Positions 21,796-35,200 of a DNA stretch of 64,000 bases are shown piece by piece. Within the stretch, counting starts at the first letter, position 1; each line of letters opens with the position of its first letter. The notes under the pieces are model-generated. The model did no database searches and was not told where the DNA came from. It saw only the letters and a program-made list of their open reading frames with translations. The translations under genes and the position numbers were made by a program. Source of the DNA: Coniella vitis. Taxonomy: Eukaryota; Ascomycota; Sordariomycetes; Diaporthales; Schizoparmaceae. The stretch is taken from assembly GCA_011317545.1 (NCBI GenBank), contig WUJK01000002.1, positions 3,844,001 through 3,908,000 of the forward strand. The letters are read 5' to 3'.

Positions 21796-22591
21796 GTGTT
21801 GTTATGAACAGTGTTGGCTGGGAATACCGAGTGTCTTAGAAGAGCACGTATCATGTTTTGATAAACAGCCTTCAGAGTAATTACACGGCAGGCCATCAAG
21901 TATGGATTCATCTTATACTGCAAGTATATCGTTGGCTGTCATGTGATATAACAAAATGATCACGCTATCGGTAGCCCGTAAGTTGACAGGACTATAATCC
22001 AATGGTTGCCGATTGAATTTTAAAGAAGTCTGTTGCAAAATGCAGTGAGTCTTCGTGACGCGGCCTGATTTGTGCCTGGAGAAAGTACTATGTCTCGTAG
22101 GTGTGCTGCTAAAAGGGACCAACCAGCTGGCTGCTGAATTCCCGAGAGAAACATGCTTGGACAACACATGAAGTAACACTTCGCAACTGACCACATGCAC
22201 ACAGAATGCAAACACGAAATGGACACACAAACTTCTGCTTTCCACAAAAGCAATGTATTACAGCCACATTCTCATTGGCGGTTATAAAAAAAAAAACTTG
22301 TCTTCTCTTTTTCTTCATCGCTCTGTACTCGGCGGCGGCATACCTTGCTTTCCATTCCCTTTCCGTTCCCGTTCTCCTTGTTCTTCACACGCTGCGCCCG
22401 CCATGATTGAGATCAGGGTCTGACATTTTCCAGCGTATAAAGACATAAAAGGGGGGGGGGGGGATTATAAAAAAAAGTAAATATGTATGGTTGTGTTTCA
22501 AAGTATGCATCTATAAGCCGCGCCAATCCCATTGAACCCTTTCTTCAATACACGAAAATACACCCCCTTGCCCTCTTACATAACGTTTGCT
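21796..22591. other. Convergent intergenic region with G13 run
   Basis: 3' flanks of the GH72 and ATP-citrate lyase genes. It contains a G13 run at 22451-22463 and an A10 run near 22287. No gene seen. Confidence 0.6.
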
Positions 22592-24654
22592 TTAACCGGA
22601 GAACTCGGCCACTGTGGACTTCTCGTACTCACCAGGCTTGAGAGCCAGGGGAACGATACCCGACACGTGCATGTCAGGTCCGTAGATGTGGCAGTCGAGA
22701 CCCAGCTCTTGGGTCGCCGACTTCATGTTCTTAAGACCCTCTTGCCAGTTGGGACCAGCACGACGGACCCAGATCTTGACGTCGTGCTCAACGAGAGTCT
22801 TGGCGTACTCACGGAGCGCGCGAATGACACCCTTGAAGGTGGAAGCCACGTTGGTGAAGTTGGCAATACCACCACCGATGAAGAGGACCTTGCCCTTGTC
22901 CGACATAGGAGCGCGGAGCATCAGGTCCAGCACAGTGCGGGCGTAGTGGAAAGTCTGGGACTCAGTTGGTGCACCAGAGTATTCACTTGGAGAAAAGTCA
23001 GCTTCTTATGATCTCGAGTCAACTTTCAATCTGCATAGGTCATCAAACTTACCCGTAGTTGGCCAGGTCATCAGCAAAGCCAGCAGAAGCAATAGCGTCA
23101 GCGTACACGACGGAAGCACCACCACCAGCAACCAGGGTCCAGATACGGCCGTTGGGGTTCAAGACCGTCAGCTTCAAGGAAGCACCAGTCTTGGCATCAA
23201 GCTCGGCAATGTAGGCCTCCTCCTTGGACAGCTCACGGCCGAAGGGGGCGGGAAACTCCATTGGGGGACCAGCGTCAATGTTGATGGCACCACCAGTAGG
23301 AGCAATGTTGGTCAGACCCAGAGCAGCGGGCGAGCGGGCAATAGCCCACTTGACACCGCACTCGAAGTCGGCAGTCTGGTCCAGCTTGGCAGCCAGATCC
23401 AGGAAGTGCACAGAGGCAGAAGTGGCATCCTCGTTGGGGATGACAACGAGGGGGTTGATCTCGAGGTAAGTGAATTGGCAGTCAACGTAGACGGCATACA
23501 AGCGGGTGATAAAGTCAACCAGGACGTTGTGGACACCCTGAGGGACCTTGCTGAGCAGAGTCTTGGCAATCACCTCGTTGGAAGGGTACTCGGACAGGTC
23601 GACAGGAATCAAGAGCTTCTCAGCCTTGGCATCGACATCACCAACATCAACTCCACCCTCGTGTGTGAAAAGGATCCAGTCGCCCTAATAACGATATTAG
23701 CAAATTCCATATTTAATGGTGCAATAAAGAAAAAGACATTTCCGGAAGGTCGACATGAGACTTGTGAGGGTGGCGAGCGGATGCAACCGCATAAAAAGGG
23801 AGGCTGAAAATGGTTTGATAACGGCCCGGCACGAACCGGCCGCTTGTCAACCCAAAGGAGCCCTTCCGTTCGTCCGTCAAGTCGTAAGGCTTCAAAGCCG
23901 AACGGCTCCCGTATCCACCTTGTGTATAAGAATCGTCCCCCTCCTAGATGCACAGGTCCAGATCCCACCCTCTCTCAAATCCCATAATATTCTTTTCACT
24001 CAACTGGGCCATAATAGGCATTGTCATGGCCATCACCACTAACTCTGCTCCTTGTCCCCCGGGCACCAAATGCGCTTGCACTTGCACTTGCGCTCAATCT
24101 TCTTCCCCTAGTTTCTACCAACTCTCTTTTCATCTCTTGCTGGACGCTCATGCACCTTGGGGAAAGCCTCAAATCGACAAAGTACGCAAACTCAATGGGA
24201 AAGCAGAACTCACATCGCGAACAGAGTTGATGTTGATGTAGTACTCGGTGTTGGCAGGGTGAGGCACAAAAGGCTCGACGAGGAACTGACGCAGAACACC
24301 TTCGACGTGCTCCACCTTCTGAACCTTGCCGGCGCGCTCAGCAACCCAGGCCTTGGCCTCAGGCCAGGTCTTGTTCAGGGCCAGCAGACCGCTCTTGCCT
24401 CGTCTCTTGATGAGCTGGTCGGGCTTGGCAACGAACTTGGCACCATCCTGGAGCAGCCAAGGGTAGGTGATTTCGGCCTGGTTCAGGACATCCTCGACGC
24501 TCTTGTCCTCTGGGAAATTCAGCGATGCCAATCTTGGGGGCGCGTTGTGCGTGGTTGGTGTGGGCAGAGGAGATGGCTTGATGACGGGAGCGCGGGTGAG
24601 GTGGTAGTTGAGGATGGCCTTGCCATCAGCCTCGAAAATGGACTTGGCCGACAT
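22592..24654 (-). CDS. acl2: ATP-citrate lyase subunit 2 (ATP-grasp/citrate-binding subunit)
   Basis: Exons complement(22592..22985, 23053..23684, 24214..24654), 488 aa. Junctions give NSVRD|GDWILFTHEGGVDVGD and LANYG|EYSGAPTESQTFHYAR, matching the family without gaps. The gene starts at MSAKSIFEADGK, the usual N-terminus. The N-terminal two-thirds is the ATP-grasp domain (RRGKSGLLALNKTW, GDWILFTHEGGVDVGDVD, YLEINPLVV) and the C-terminal part is the citrate-binding region (GKVLFIGGGIANFTNVASTF). Together with subunit 1 it cleaves citrate and CoA, using ATP, to acetyl-CoA and oxaloacetate in the cytosol. The first intron is about 530 nt, long for this genome. It is divergent from acl1, 3.6 kb away. 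Confidence 0.96.
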
Positions 24655-27600
24655 TTTGGCTGGTGTGAGGAGAGGTGAGTCGCTCGAGAGAAGTTCCCTT
24701 TTGTTCTTATTGTGTTGTTGTTTTGTGATTCTTTGCAAAAGCACCTCAAATACGAAGACGCAGTGCGAAGAAGGCTACAAGTCGAAGAAAGTCGGGCTTG
24801 CGCGCTGGGATTCTGAGTAGACAAACAGTTTGGTTAGTCTCGGGTATTTCCAAGTGTGGAAGGTTTCAGTGTCAAAAGTGGAAGAACCCCAGCCAAACAA
24901 CAGTCAGTGATGAGATACAAAGCAGCAGCAGCAGCAGCCGTAGCCAGAATCTCGGAGACGTGTTGTGCTTTCACGGGATCCCAAGATGCACCAAGTAACG
25001 AGCGAAAGCTCCGACACACGCCCTCGGGCCCCGGGAATGCTCCTTGAGTCTCCCAACACTCAGGCGGACGCAGGCGCAGGCGCCGACAAAGGGGACAAGG
25101 TGCTCTGGCTCTGGGGCAGGATCACAGGATAATACGCACAGGATGCTTTGCGATGTCTTGAGAATCAGCAAGTTGCTGTCGACACACAGAAAGGCTAAAG
25201 GAGAGGCTTCAATCGCTGAGCGTGGTCAAAAAAATTCGGGGACGAGGAGGTAGACCAAGATCGGGACCTAGAGCAGTTCAAGTGGGCGGGCGGTGGGCTG
25301 AAGGGAGCAACAGAGTTGAGCTTCCAAAAATGTTTGGATGGGTCCCCTGTGCGAGGATCAGGGAGGGGTCTGCGCTGCGCAAACGCCAGAGCGTCCGTCA
25401 ACAATGGGAAGCTACTTGAACCCTAGCAAGCTCTCTCGTACCGTGTACTACCTAGCGTAGTATTACCGTGTACGGCGTGGAGGGGTTGGCAAGAAATGCT
25501 GAGTGGCATTTTGTCGCAGAGGTCCAAGGGGCGGGCCCCCATGCAGGGTCAGCAAGAAGCGAGGTCCCGGCTGATGAGCTGACAAGCTGCGCGCCAGAAC
25601 TTGCTAGACCCCGGCCCGAAAAAGCTTTGGGGGAGATGCAATTTGGTGGGCGAGAGGGTGGCCAAGTACCTAGTACTTGAGCGAGTCGGGGACCGGGCAG
25701 CCCGGTCTCGCCCGCAGGCGTGGCTGCAAGTGCACATGGACTTCCCTATATCGCAGTCTTTTGGCTTTTGGGGTGCAGGGGCATGCATTAGGATCCCACT
25801 GCTCTTTTGCGAATGATTGTGCGCCGCCGCTGCTGTCGCCGCATGCACACAGACACTCGGATGAGTGAGCGAGCCGCAGCACAACGCAGGGCAAAGGCCG
25901 CGGGGAAATTCGCCGGCTCAGCAAGTCGTTGCAATGTTCTATGTCTGCCTGCAACGACCGTTTCTCTTTTACCTCTCGTTCGCTGCAGTCTGGCAGTGCG
26001 TGCTGATGAGTCGAGGAGTGGAAGAGTACTAAGCCCTGCTTTGTCTGACGTGGTCGACGTGAGATGGCCATTCAGCCGTTGCTCGTACAACTCGCCTCGG
26101 ACGTTTTCCACGAGGTGACCACACAAATGGCCGGCGTCCCAATGACGGACGGGGAATTCCAAATGTGCCAATTTCGGGATCCGATGTTGTGCTGCGTGCG
26201 CCTTGAAGGAGGCTATCTACTGAAAAGTCCCGAGTTATCGTCTCTTCTCTTGACTGGTTGTGCTTCACCTTCCCCAGACACGGACAGCACGGGGCTGCGA
26301 CTCTGCCAGGCCGCCTCGAAAGAGCAGGAGGTTCGCTGAGATCGCGGGTAATCTCATCGACAAGGCACGACTGCTCCCAAGATGCTGCTCGGTCTCATCT
26401 CCCACCGTGACTGTACAGCATAGTACCATGTCCTATGCACAGCATGTCCGGTGACCGGAGTTTTGTCTTTGGGCCGCCCTGCCGTATCAGTATGAGGAGC
26501 GAGATCTCGGCCCTTGTGGTAGGGGTTGGTCTTATTATCTTGTTCTGTCTGTTTCTGCCAGCGTCTGCCACCATGTTCATCACCGTCACTCACGGTACGG
26601 TGGTCTCGGCTTCTTCTCATCTGCCGCCCAAATCCAAGTACTATGTAGTCTTGCGTTTGTTTTATGGGCCTAACTCAGTTCGGTGTCCGACCGGAGTACT
26701 ATGTGCCATGGTCTGATAGGGATCTAATCAGCCATGGCCATATTGTCCCAATCCATTGCTGTCTATTGTCTTGGCCATGATCTCAATAGGCCGTCACCTG
26801 GCCGTGGTCTGTTCTCGTGTGCAAGTGCTCTTGCAGAATAGTCAAGCCGAAGAAGGGAAAAAAATCGAAAGAAAAAAGGGGCCTTCCTCAGAAAAACGTT
26901 TGATGAAATGCACTGCTGCAAACGTCTTTGGCAGGGACCGAGATCTGCATGCTTTGGCGCCTGCCCCAGCTCGGGGGATTCGGAGGATTGGCAGTACCGG
27001 GTACTTGTGCCAGCTCAACCACCTAATGCTGAGAAGCACTGTGCAGGGTTGTCCCAGACCTGCCTCCCCTCGCACCTTTACGCCCCTCGCAGCTCTGGTG
27101 CCTTTTCAACAAGTCGGCTTGGTAGCGCCCCGTCCGCGGCCAGTGCAAGGCACGCGGGTCCAACAGACCTGGAACTTCCCCAACTTTTCTATAATCTGAC
27201 CCTGCCCAGGGAGTGGCAGCATGAGAATCAATCGGGGCTCCGCCACGAGTGAACTATTACGAGGCTTTGGCATTGCTTTTCATTCATTCCAGTTAGTCCT
27301 GGATTTTGCAAGTTTTTTTCATAGTACGCTCGTGTTTTGGAATTAGCAACAAGCTAGCTGGCCCTTCCTCCAGCCAGCCAGCGCAGCTCAAGTTCCAGAG
27401 GCTCTGTCAATTCCTCCTTATCACTTTGTCTCTGATTTCTCTCTCGCTCTGATACTATAGTATTCCTCTTTCTCTTCGTCATTCCCGTTGCAGCTAGTCA
27501 TTCTTGTCACTAGCTGACCGGCCCAATTGGCTTTTGTCTGCTTGTCTTGCGTCTCTGCTTCCCGAACAACAGCTCTCCACCCGCCGGACCAGGCTAGTGA

Positions 27601-28300
27601 ACTGTGCCTGCCAGCACACGGTATATACTTTACATAGTAGGTGCTGCGCAGGACCCCGCTACTTTGGCCTGGCTTGTCCCCCCCCCTGGCTCAACTCACT
27701 ACACGCAGACCCCTGACATCCCACCGGTCTTTCAGCTACTTCCTCCTGAGTTGCTCACCACCGGGACAAAAAAACTGCCCTCTGTCCCAGTTGCACCCAC
27801 TGCGCACTCCCCCGGCTTCCGTTCATTTGCCTTTCTCTGACATTTCCAAGTCCTCAGTTCTGGTGATCTTGACTGTTGCAAGCTCGAGATTCTGCGAGAA
27901 GCTATTCAATCTTAGAGGTTCGTATTACCCGCCCTTCCTAATCTGCCCGTGGTTTTGCCATGATGCTCTGGACGCACCTTGAAAATGCACGTTTGGAACG
28001 CAGCACCACTGCGGTGAATTGTACAGGTGCAAGACTGCAGTTTTGGCAATGTTGTGCAACGACTGCAGTCTTGGAATTGTCCTTACGGAGCTCTGTGTTG
28101 CTCTTTAATGCCACCCAGCTTAACAGCGCTCAGAACCGCGCCTTAATTTGCTCTGCACAAGCAGACTTGGCTTTTGGCAACCTTCCGAATACTTTATAAC
28201 TAACAGTAAGGCGACCAGGTCCTTTCCCCCTCATTGGATTTCTGCGAATCGCTTCTTCCTCCTTCTCCGCCCCAGCCAGATACCCAACACAGCTGTCACA
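24655..28300. promoter_or_regulatory. Shared 3.6-kb divergent upstream region of acl1 and acl2
   Basis: No supportable gene. The region lies between the divergent starts of the two ATP-citrate lyase subunits and presumably carries both promoters and 5' leaders. A CAG trinucleotide run sits at about 24925-24940, and TACTATGTA-type motifs at 26639 and 27631. The last kilobase before acl1 is pyrimidine-rich, typical of a fungal leader. Small ORFs on both strands overlap one another. Confidence 0.6.
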
Positions 28301-30369
28301 ATGGCTTCTAGCACGACTGCTGCGGCGCCAACCGGCCTGTCTGCCAATGACAACATCACCCGCTTCGCTGCTCCCAGCAGGCCTCTGAGCCCTCTGCCCG
28401 GCCATGCTCTGTTCAACGACAAGACAAGGTGTTTTATTTACGGCATGCAGCCTCGTGCTGTGCAGGGTATGCTCGACTTCGACTTCATCTGCAAGCGCGC
28501 TACTCCCTCTGTTGCTGGAATCATCTACACATTCGGCGGTCAGTTCGTCAGCAAGATGTACTGGGGCACTAGCGAGACTCTCCTGCCCGTCTACCAGGAG
28601 GTGTCCAAGGCTATTGCCAAACACCCGGACGTTGACGTTGTCGTCAACTTTGCCTCTTCCCGCAGTGTCTACAGCTCCACCATGGAGCTGATGGAGAACC
28701 CCCAGATCAAGACCATTGCCATCATTGCCGAGGGTGTGCCAGAGAGAGTGAGTTCATTCGACCACCTGCGTAGAAAGATACCACTTGCGCTTATTGTGAG
28801 CTCCGTCAAGCATCAACTGCTAACGCAAAAGAACAGCGCGCTCGCGAGATTGCACATGTCGCCAAGAAGAAGGGCGTGACCATTATTGGTCCCGCTACCG
28901 TCGGTGGCATCAAGCCTGGCTGCTTCAAGATTGGTAACACTGGTGGTATGATGGACAACATTGTCGCCTCTAAGCTGTACCGCAAGGGCTCCGTTGCCTA
29001 CGTCTCCAAGTCTGGTGGCATGTCCAACGAGCTCAACAACATCATCTCCAACAACACGGACGGTGTCTACGAGGGTGTGGCTATTGGAGGTGACCGTTAC
29101 CCCGGAACCACCTTCATCGACCACATGCTGAGATACCAGGCCGACCCCGAGTGCAAGGTCCTGGTTCTTCTCGGTGAGGTTGGTGGTGTCGAGGAGTACA
29201 AGGTCATTGATGCTGTCAAGCAGGGCATCATTACCAAGCCCATTGTCGCCTGGGCCATTGGTACTTGCGCCAGCATGTTCAAGACCGAGGTGCAGTTCGG
29301 TCACGCCGGTTCTTTCGCCAACTCTCAGCTCGAGACTGCGGCCATGAAGAACCAGAAGATGGCGGAGGCCGGCTTCCACGTCCCCAAGACCTTTGAGGAC
29401 ATGCCCTCTCTCCTCAAGCAGGTCTACGACGACCTTGTGGCCAAGGGCACCATCAAGCCCCAGGCTGAGCCTGCTGTGCCCAAGATCCCCATGGACTACT
29501 CGTGGGCCCAGGAGCTTGGCCTTATCCGCAAGCCTGCTGCTTTCATCTCCACCATCTCTGACGACCGTGGTCAAGAGCTTCTGTACGCTGGCATGCCCAT
29601 CTCTGACGTGTTCAAGGAGGAGATTGGTATTGGTGGTGTCATGTCCCTGCTCTGGTTCCGTCGTCGCCTGCCCGACTACGCCTCCAAGTTCTTGGAGATG
29701 GTTCTCATGCTCACGGCCGACCACGGTCCTGCCGTCTCTGGTGCCATGAACACCATTATCACAACCCGTGCTGGCAAGGATCTGATCAGCGCTCTGGTCA
29801 GCGGTCTGCTTACAATTGGTTCCCGTTTCGGTGGTGCTCTGGACGGCGCTGCTGAGGAATTCACCAAGGCCTTTGACAAGGGTCTCAGCCCCCGTGACTT
29901 TGTTGACTCTATGCGCAAGGCCAATAAGCTGATTCCCGGTATTGGTCACCGTATCAAGTCGCGTAACAACCCTGATCTGCGTGTTGAGCTGGTTAAGGAG
30001 TTTGTCAAGGCCAAGTTCCCCAGCAGCAAGCTGCTAGACTATGCTCTGGCGGTCGAGACTGTCACCACCTCCAAGAAGGACAACCTGATCCTCAACGTCG
30101 ATGGTTGCATTGCTGTTTGCTTCGTTGACTTGCTTCGCAACTGCGGTGCTTTCAGCCAAGAAGAGGCTGAGGACTACCTTGCCATGGGCGTTCTGAACGG
30201 TCTCTTTGTGCTCGGTCGCTCGATCGGTCTGATTGCTCACTTCCTCGACCAGAAGAGACTGCGTACTGGTCTGTACCGTCACCCTTGGGACGACATCACG
30301 TACCTGCTGCCCCAGCTGTCCCAGCAAGGACGGCCAGGTGGCGAGGGCCGCGTGGAGGTTTCTGTATAA
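28301..30369 (+). CDS. acl1: ATP-citrate lyase subunit 1 (CoA-binding / citryl-CoA lyase subunit)
   Basis: Exons 28301..28747 and 28837..30369, 659 aa. The intron GTGAGT...CAG joins GVPER to RAREIAHVAKKKG. The start ATG follows CACA and gives MASSTTAAAP. A CoA-ligase-like N-terminal half carries the phospho-histidine loop (VQFGHAGS, H305), and a citrate-synthase-like C-terminal half carries GIGHRIKSRNNPD and the terminal LYRHPWDDITYLLP. Sordariomycetes split the single animal enzyme into two genes. This is the large subunit; its partner acl2 is divergent and adjacent. It provides cytosolic acetyl-CoA for lipid, sterol and secondary metabolism. Confidence 0.97.
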
Positions 30370-31354
30370 GTTGCAAATAGGGAAAAGAAGGAGTGCGAGG
30401 AAGGTTCGGCGTTGTACGTCTTCTAACAGACAGTCTTTAGATGGAGGATATTCTACATTGTGTGGTGCCTCGTGTAGTAATGATTACCAGGCTGGGTTTG
30501 CCGCGGTCTTTAAGCAAATAGAGGAACTTTTTCAAATTGAGCATATTTATTGTGTTGCATGTTCAAGCAACTTCTTTTCGTGTTGTGCATTTGGTGAGGC
30601 TGTGTCATGGCTCTGTACTATATATGGATCTGTAGTCTGGAGACGATCAGTCACCACCACAAGACACGAGTCTGCAAAAGGATTGGCACATCAGATGTTT
30701 GTAGCCTAATAACAAACAAGTGAATGGGGTGTATGCGCACAGACCACCCTGAAGGGGCACTCGGCGGGTTCAACCACTCAGCTAGCCTGCCGGATTGGGA
30801 TTTTTTGACGACCGCGCGACTCCGAGACCAGCAACACTACCATACTCTAACATATCCCCTCGACTTCTATTTCTGCAACGTTCAATTGCAAATGCACTGA
30901 TTGAGGCTGATTGTTCGATACAAGACAACTATAAGAGCACGCAAGAAAGAAGGGCTCCTGCAAACTGCAGTCGGACGGCACTAGGTGACTGAACTGCAAG
31001 GGACCGAGAAGAGGTGTGTATACCTTCATTCAAGGCAGAAGCATTGGCGCGTTGTTTCCCTTGGCCTGGCTGCTTGTGTTGCATAAGGACATGGAGCATG
31101 GACACTAATACTTGGAGCCGTAGTCCACCTTTCATGCGTTTGTACCACGGAAGGGAGATCGAATCACCGACTCTGCACGAAACTCTACGACAAATCCATT
31201 ATCCCCCATTGTCAGGGTCGATCTACCCACCTACAAGAGACCTTCTCTTCCTCTAGACCGCATATCACTTCGCCTACCCGACCATCCTCGCTCCCTCTGT
31301 CCATATACAACCACCTCACACCACACAGACCCCCCCCCCCAAAAAAAGGTCAGA
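30370..31354. other. Intergenic, acl1 3' flank to uL30m promoter
   Basis: About 1 kb; no gene or structured element seen. It ends in a C10A7 tract directly before the uL30m leader. Confidence 0.6.
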
Positions 31355-31648
31355 ATGGCCACCGCAACACCCGCCTCTGCCGCGGCATCTTCCTTCTTCC
31401 GCATCACCCTCCACCGCTCGCAAATCGGCATGCCCCAGCGCACACGCGACGTCCTTGCTGCCCTGGGCCTGCACAAGCGCGGAAAAACCGTCTACCATCC
31501 TGTGCACCCGCAATTCGCAGGCATGATTATGAAGGTCAAGGAGCTTGTCAAAGTGGATGAGGTGGCGTACCGGCCGACGCCAAAAGAAATTCGCGACGCA
31601 AGGAGACCAGATCCTGGGTTTTGGGTGGAGAGGAAGACTGTGCGGTGA
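31355..31648 (+). CDS. mrpl33: Mitochondrial large-subunit ribosomal protein uL30m (Mrpl33)
   Basis: A single exon, 97 aa. The body FFRITLHRSQIGMPQRTRDVLAALGLHKRGKTVYHP carries the uL30 signature (IG.P...R..L.ALGL.K..). It is preceded by a short Ala/Thr/Ser-rich leader that could serve as a mitochondrial presequence. The extended C-terminus is usual for fungal mitochondrial versions. It is convergent with eaf3. Confidence 0.93.
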   Translation: MATATPASAAASSFFRITLHRSQIGMPQRTRDVLAALGLHKRGKTVYHPVHPQFAGMIMKVKELVKVDEVAYRPTPKEIRDARRPDPGFWVERKTVR

Positions 31649-32296
31649 GAGGAGAAGGTGACGGTGGTGAATGAGAGGCCCAATACGAGTGTAAAAGAAG
31701 AAAAGCAAGAAAATAAAAACTCGAAATCTAAAACTAAAAAGGGACAGACATTGAAAGATAGTAGTAACAGGGTCCAATAAAGTGAAAGGGAATCATTTTA
31801 TCACGCTTACTGTGTGAAATGTAGAGCACCAAGGTTGGCCCCAAGACGATTATAGCCCGGCACCTGTTGGGGAAAGATCATATGTCATTATCTCAGATAT
31901 AATTTACAGTCTAAACGGAGAAGCACTTGAAAAGAAAACTGTACATCGACAGCTCGTGCTCGAGAAACCCAACCCAGACGAGACCTAACAGAAATCAATG
32001 TCAATGCCGTGCCCAATCTTCATTATTCTTGTTGCCGTCAACCACAGTCAATACATACATTCTGATTGCGCACTCTGTCGACCAACTTGAACAGTCCCGT
32101 CTCCCACTGCTGGCGCGTCCGTCTTCGTTCCCATGTTTGCTCCTCGAGTTGCGGCCCTTTTTTTGCAAACATTGTTCACGCCCGCTGCTCAGTTCATCGT
32201 AGCTCTGCTTCCCAGCGTCCTCACGCCGATCGTTCGCTTTCCTTTGAGAGCCTGGGCCGCCGTACCGTGTTGCGCGGGATGAAGAGCGTCCGGCAC
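31649..32296. other. Convergent intergenic region (uL30m / eaf3)
   Basis: 3' flanks of two convergent genes, AT-rich between 31.68 and 31.9 kb. No gene seen. Confidence 0.6.
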
Positions 32297-35200
32297 CTAA
32301 CCGCGCGCCTTCTCCACGTACTCGGGACCAGGGACCATGTACTCCTTCAGAAAGTAGCTCTCGTAGTTCTTAGCAAGCCAATTGGTGAACTTGACCAGCT
32401 CTTCACGCAAGCGATTGACCGATTGAGAATCCATATTAGTCTGGCTGATGAGCTCGGGTAGAGACACGAGCAGACGGCCCAAGTGCTCAGCTCCGTATGT
32501 GGTGCTGGGACCTTGTTCAGCGCTCCATTCCTTCTGCTGCTCAGCATACTGCAGACGCTCGAATCGATACAGCAGGATCCTGCCCAAGGCTTTGTCAAAG
32601 TACTCGCGCAGGCCACCAATTGTTTCCTCCAAGATGTCGACCTGAGTGTCGTCGCCAGCTCGACAAGGCTTTTCGTAGTCAAGATAGTCTTGGAGGATCT
32701 TGTTGACAGTCGCCTTCTTATGAGGTAGCTCGACAAGCTGTTGGCTTTTGGTGACATTCTCCCAGTCGTCGACGAGAAGACCCTTTAGATGGTCAGGGAA
32801 CCAGAGCTTGATTGAGGGCTTGTTGTGAAAGGAATCCTCCTGCTCTTGTTTGTCAGTATTTGTCCACTCCTGCACCTGAACCATCTTGGAGAGACGAAAA
32901 GAAAAGAAAGTGAGAAAACAAGAAATCATTTTCCCTTGTGAATGACATCGTATCCAATCCATTTCCCACGTCCTTGACCAAGAAATGCCAAAAGGTCCTT
33001 TGCCAAATGTCTACAACTTTGTAGAGCATTTGAGTCGTCGATATTCTCGCCAGCAGCCAAGGACACTTGCATTCTTTGTTAGATCTTGCGCCCAAACTAT
33101 GCTCCCTTCTTAAAGTCGAGCTGAATGACTTTGGCGCTTGTTGACTGGATCGAAATTATCGTTGGCACCATCATCATCCTCATTTTCACCAGTAGCCTTT
33201 TCGCGTTTTCTCTTTCGCTGGGTAGGTTTAATTAAGTCGGTAGCAGCAAACTTGGGAGAGCTCGACGAGCCTTGAGTAAGATTGGTGCGTTTGGTTCGTT
33301 CTTCGCGGGACTGTTTGGTGTCACTTTCCGCTTGTTGGCTAGAAGCACCGCCGGCTTGAGCTGCTGCAGCCTCTGCATCCATTTTGCCACCCTCTTTACC
33401 AGTCTTCGTAGAAGCCTGCGTTCCAGATCTGGTCTGACTGCCATCGTACGAGCAAATGAAATCACGCTTGCCACACGCTCCACAAGGCCTCTCGCCGTCG
33501 CATTTGGTTTTCTTGAGACGACACATGTCGCACGCGCGGGTAATTCTGACGGGTTTGGTAACAGTTTGATTGCCATCCCGGGCCCTACCTCCCCTGCCTT
33601 TTGTCGTCTTTGGCGGGAGCTTGGGTGAAACAATAGGAACCACTCCCTGGGCGTCATCATCATGGCCTTCGCGCGCATCCAGCTTTGTTTGTTTATTCTC
33701 TGTTGCTCGTTTCTTGACGTGTTTCGCATCTTCTGTATCATCAATGACCTTGCGTTTAGTGCCACGCCTCTTAAGTCCATGAGGCTCTGGGTGCGATGAG
33801 CTAGCCTCTGTCACTGTATGTTGGCCCACAAATAGCGAAGGCATCTCGGAGTTTCCTAATAGGACAGATGCCTCTGGCTTTGCTTTTCCCGAAGTGACGC
33901 TCTCATTAGAGACGTTCGAATTTTGCAGGCCGTTGTTGTGTTCCAAGCATCTAGTAGCTCCTGCCTCTGTCTTGGGCGTGGCTTGTTCATCTTGCGAACG
34001 CTTCGCGGCGCGAGGAGCTCTAGGAGATCCTGTGGAGCCTGTGGTTTGATTGGTAGGTTTATTCTGCCGTGAAGTAGTGGCCCGAGAAGCACTTGATGCC
34101 CGCCCAGCAGCCATTCCTGCGGTAGTTCTTTTTTTGGCGATCTTCTGCAGCACCTCTTCATCGTCATGCCACTTGTGGATTGGTTGACATGGTGCGCATT
34201 CCCATGTCTCCCCAGACCTTTGAACATAACGTCTGACGTTGCGGTTTTGATTGCTAGGATCGCGTAATCCTAGCTCATGTGGACGCCGAAAAGTGAAGTA
34301 ATCGCCCTCGTCTGCCCATTGTGATTCTTGTTTCGCGAATGCCTCTTGCTCCCTCCTAAGAGGCTCTTCGAGAGACCATAGCGGAGGAATGCGCAAGGGA
34401 CCCATGGTGGTTTGAGCAGGTAGTGAGCAGCTAGCGCTGGAGACCGTGGTGATGGTGATCGTGTCTCGAACCGTCAAACTTCAAGCTGGTAGAGGATGAG
34501 CGAAGCGCGGTAGAAGCGCGTTTCGTTTCCGTCGTCGAAGGTAGACGGGAGAGCTTGCGTGTGAAACACGTTGTACGGGAATCAAGAAGTGACTGCCAAA
34601 CCGGTAAAATATTTTCTTGTGGAAATATGGCGAGAAATGCGTTAAGAAGACTGCTTGAGCTGAAAGCCCTGTGGTCCGAGGCGATGATCGTAGTGGCGAA
34701 GTTGGCATTCGTGAATATTTATGCTGGCCAGCTTCCAGCCTAGGTTTCCGAGCCCATTGCCTCACTCTCTTCCCAGGTCATTGATAGCGAGCAGGCCGCA
34801 GCCTGAAATCCACTGACTCTTCGCTATTGCAGCTCGAATCATTGAAACATCAACCAAGCTGCTGCCTGCGACCTAAGAATAGCCCAGCCAGCCAAATCTA
34901 CAGGCTCTGAAAGGCATTGTCCCCATAGTTGCCATAAGAGGACCGTTTCACACAATACCAACAAAGAAAACAATAAAAACAACATAAAAGGAAAAGAAAG
35001 TACGAATATAACAAATAGGAAATCCAATCGGGAAACACTCACCTGCTCCATGTCGTAATCTCTCGTCCGCCGTGGGCCACGCCCAGATATGGCTGCAGCA
35101 CCACCAGTCCGCTCTTCACTGCCACGAGCAGAGCTGAAGTCTGAACCATTCTTCAGAGCGGCCTTCTTGGCAGGTTTGGAGCTCTTTGCCATGCTGGCGC

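Noticed and set aside
30755..30800. Possible second tRNA (GGGTTCAACC T-loop-like string)
   Set aside because: No acceptor or anticodon stem pairing could be found around it.
34481..34765. Additional eaf3 exon or small gene in the large intron
   Set aside because: No MRG or chromodomain similarity, and the flanking domain exons already join perfectly in phase 0.
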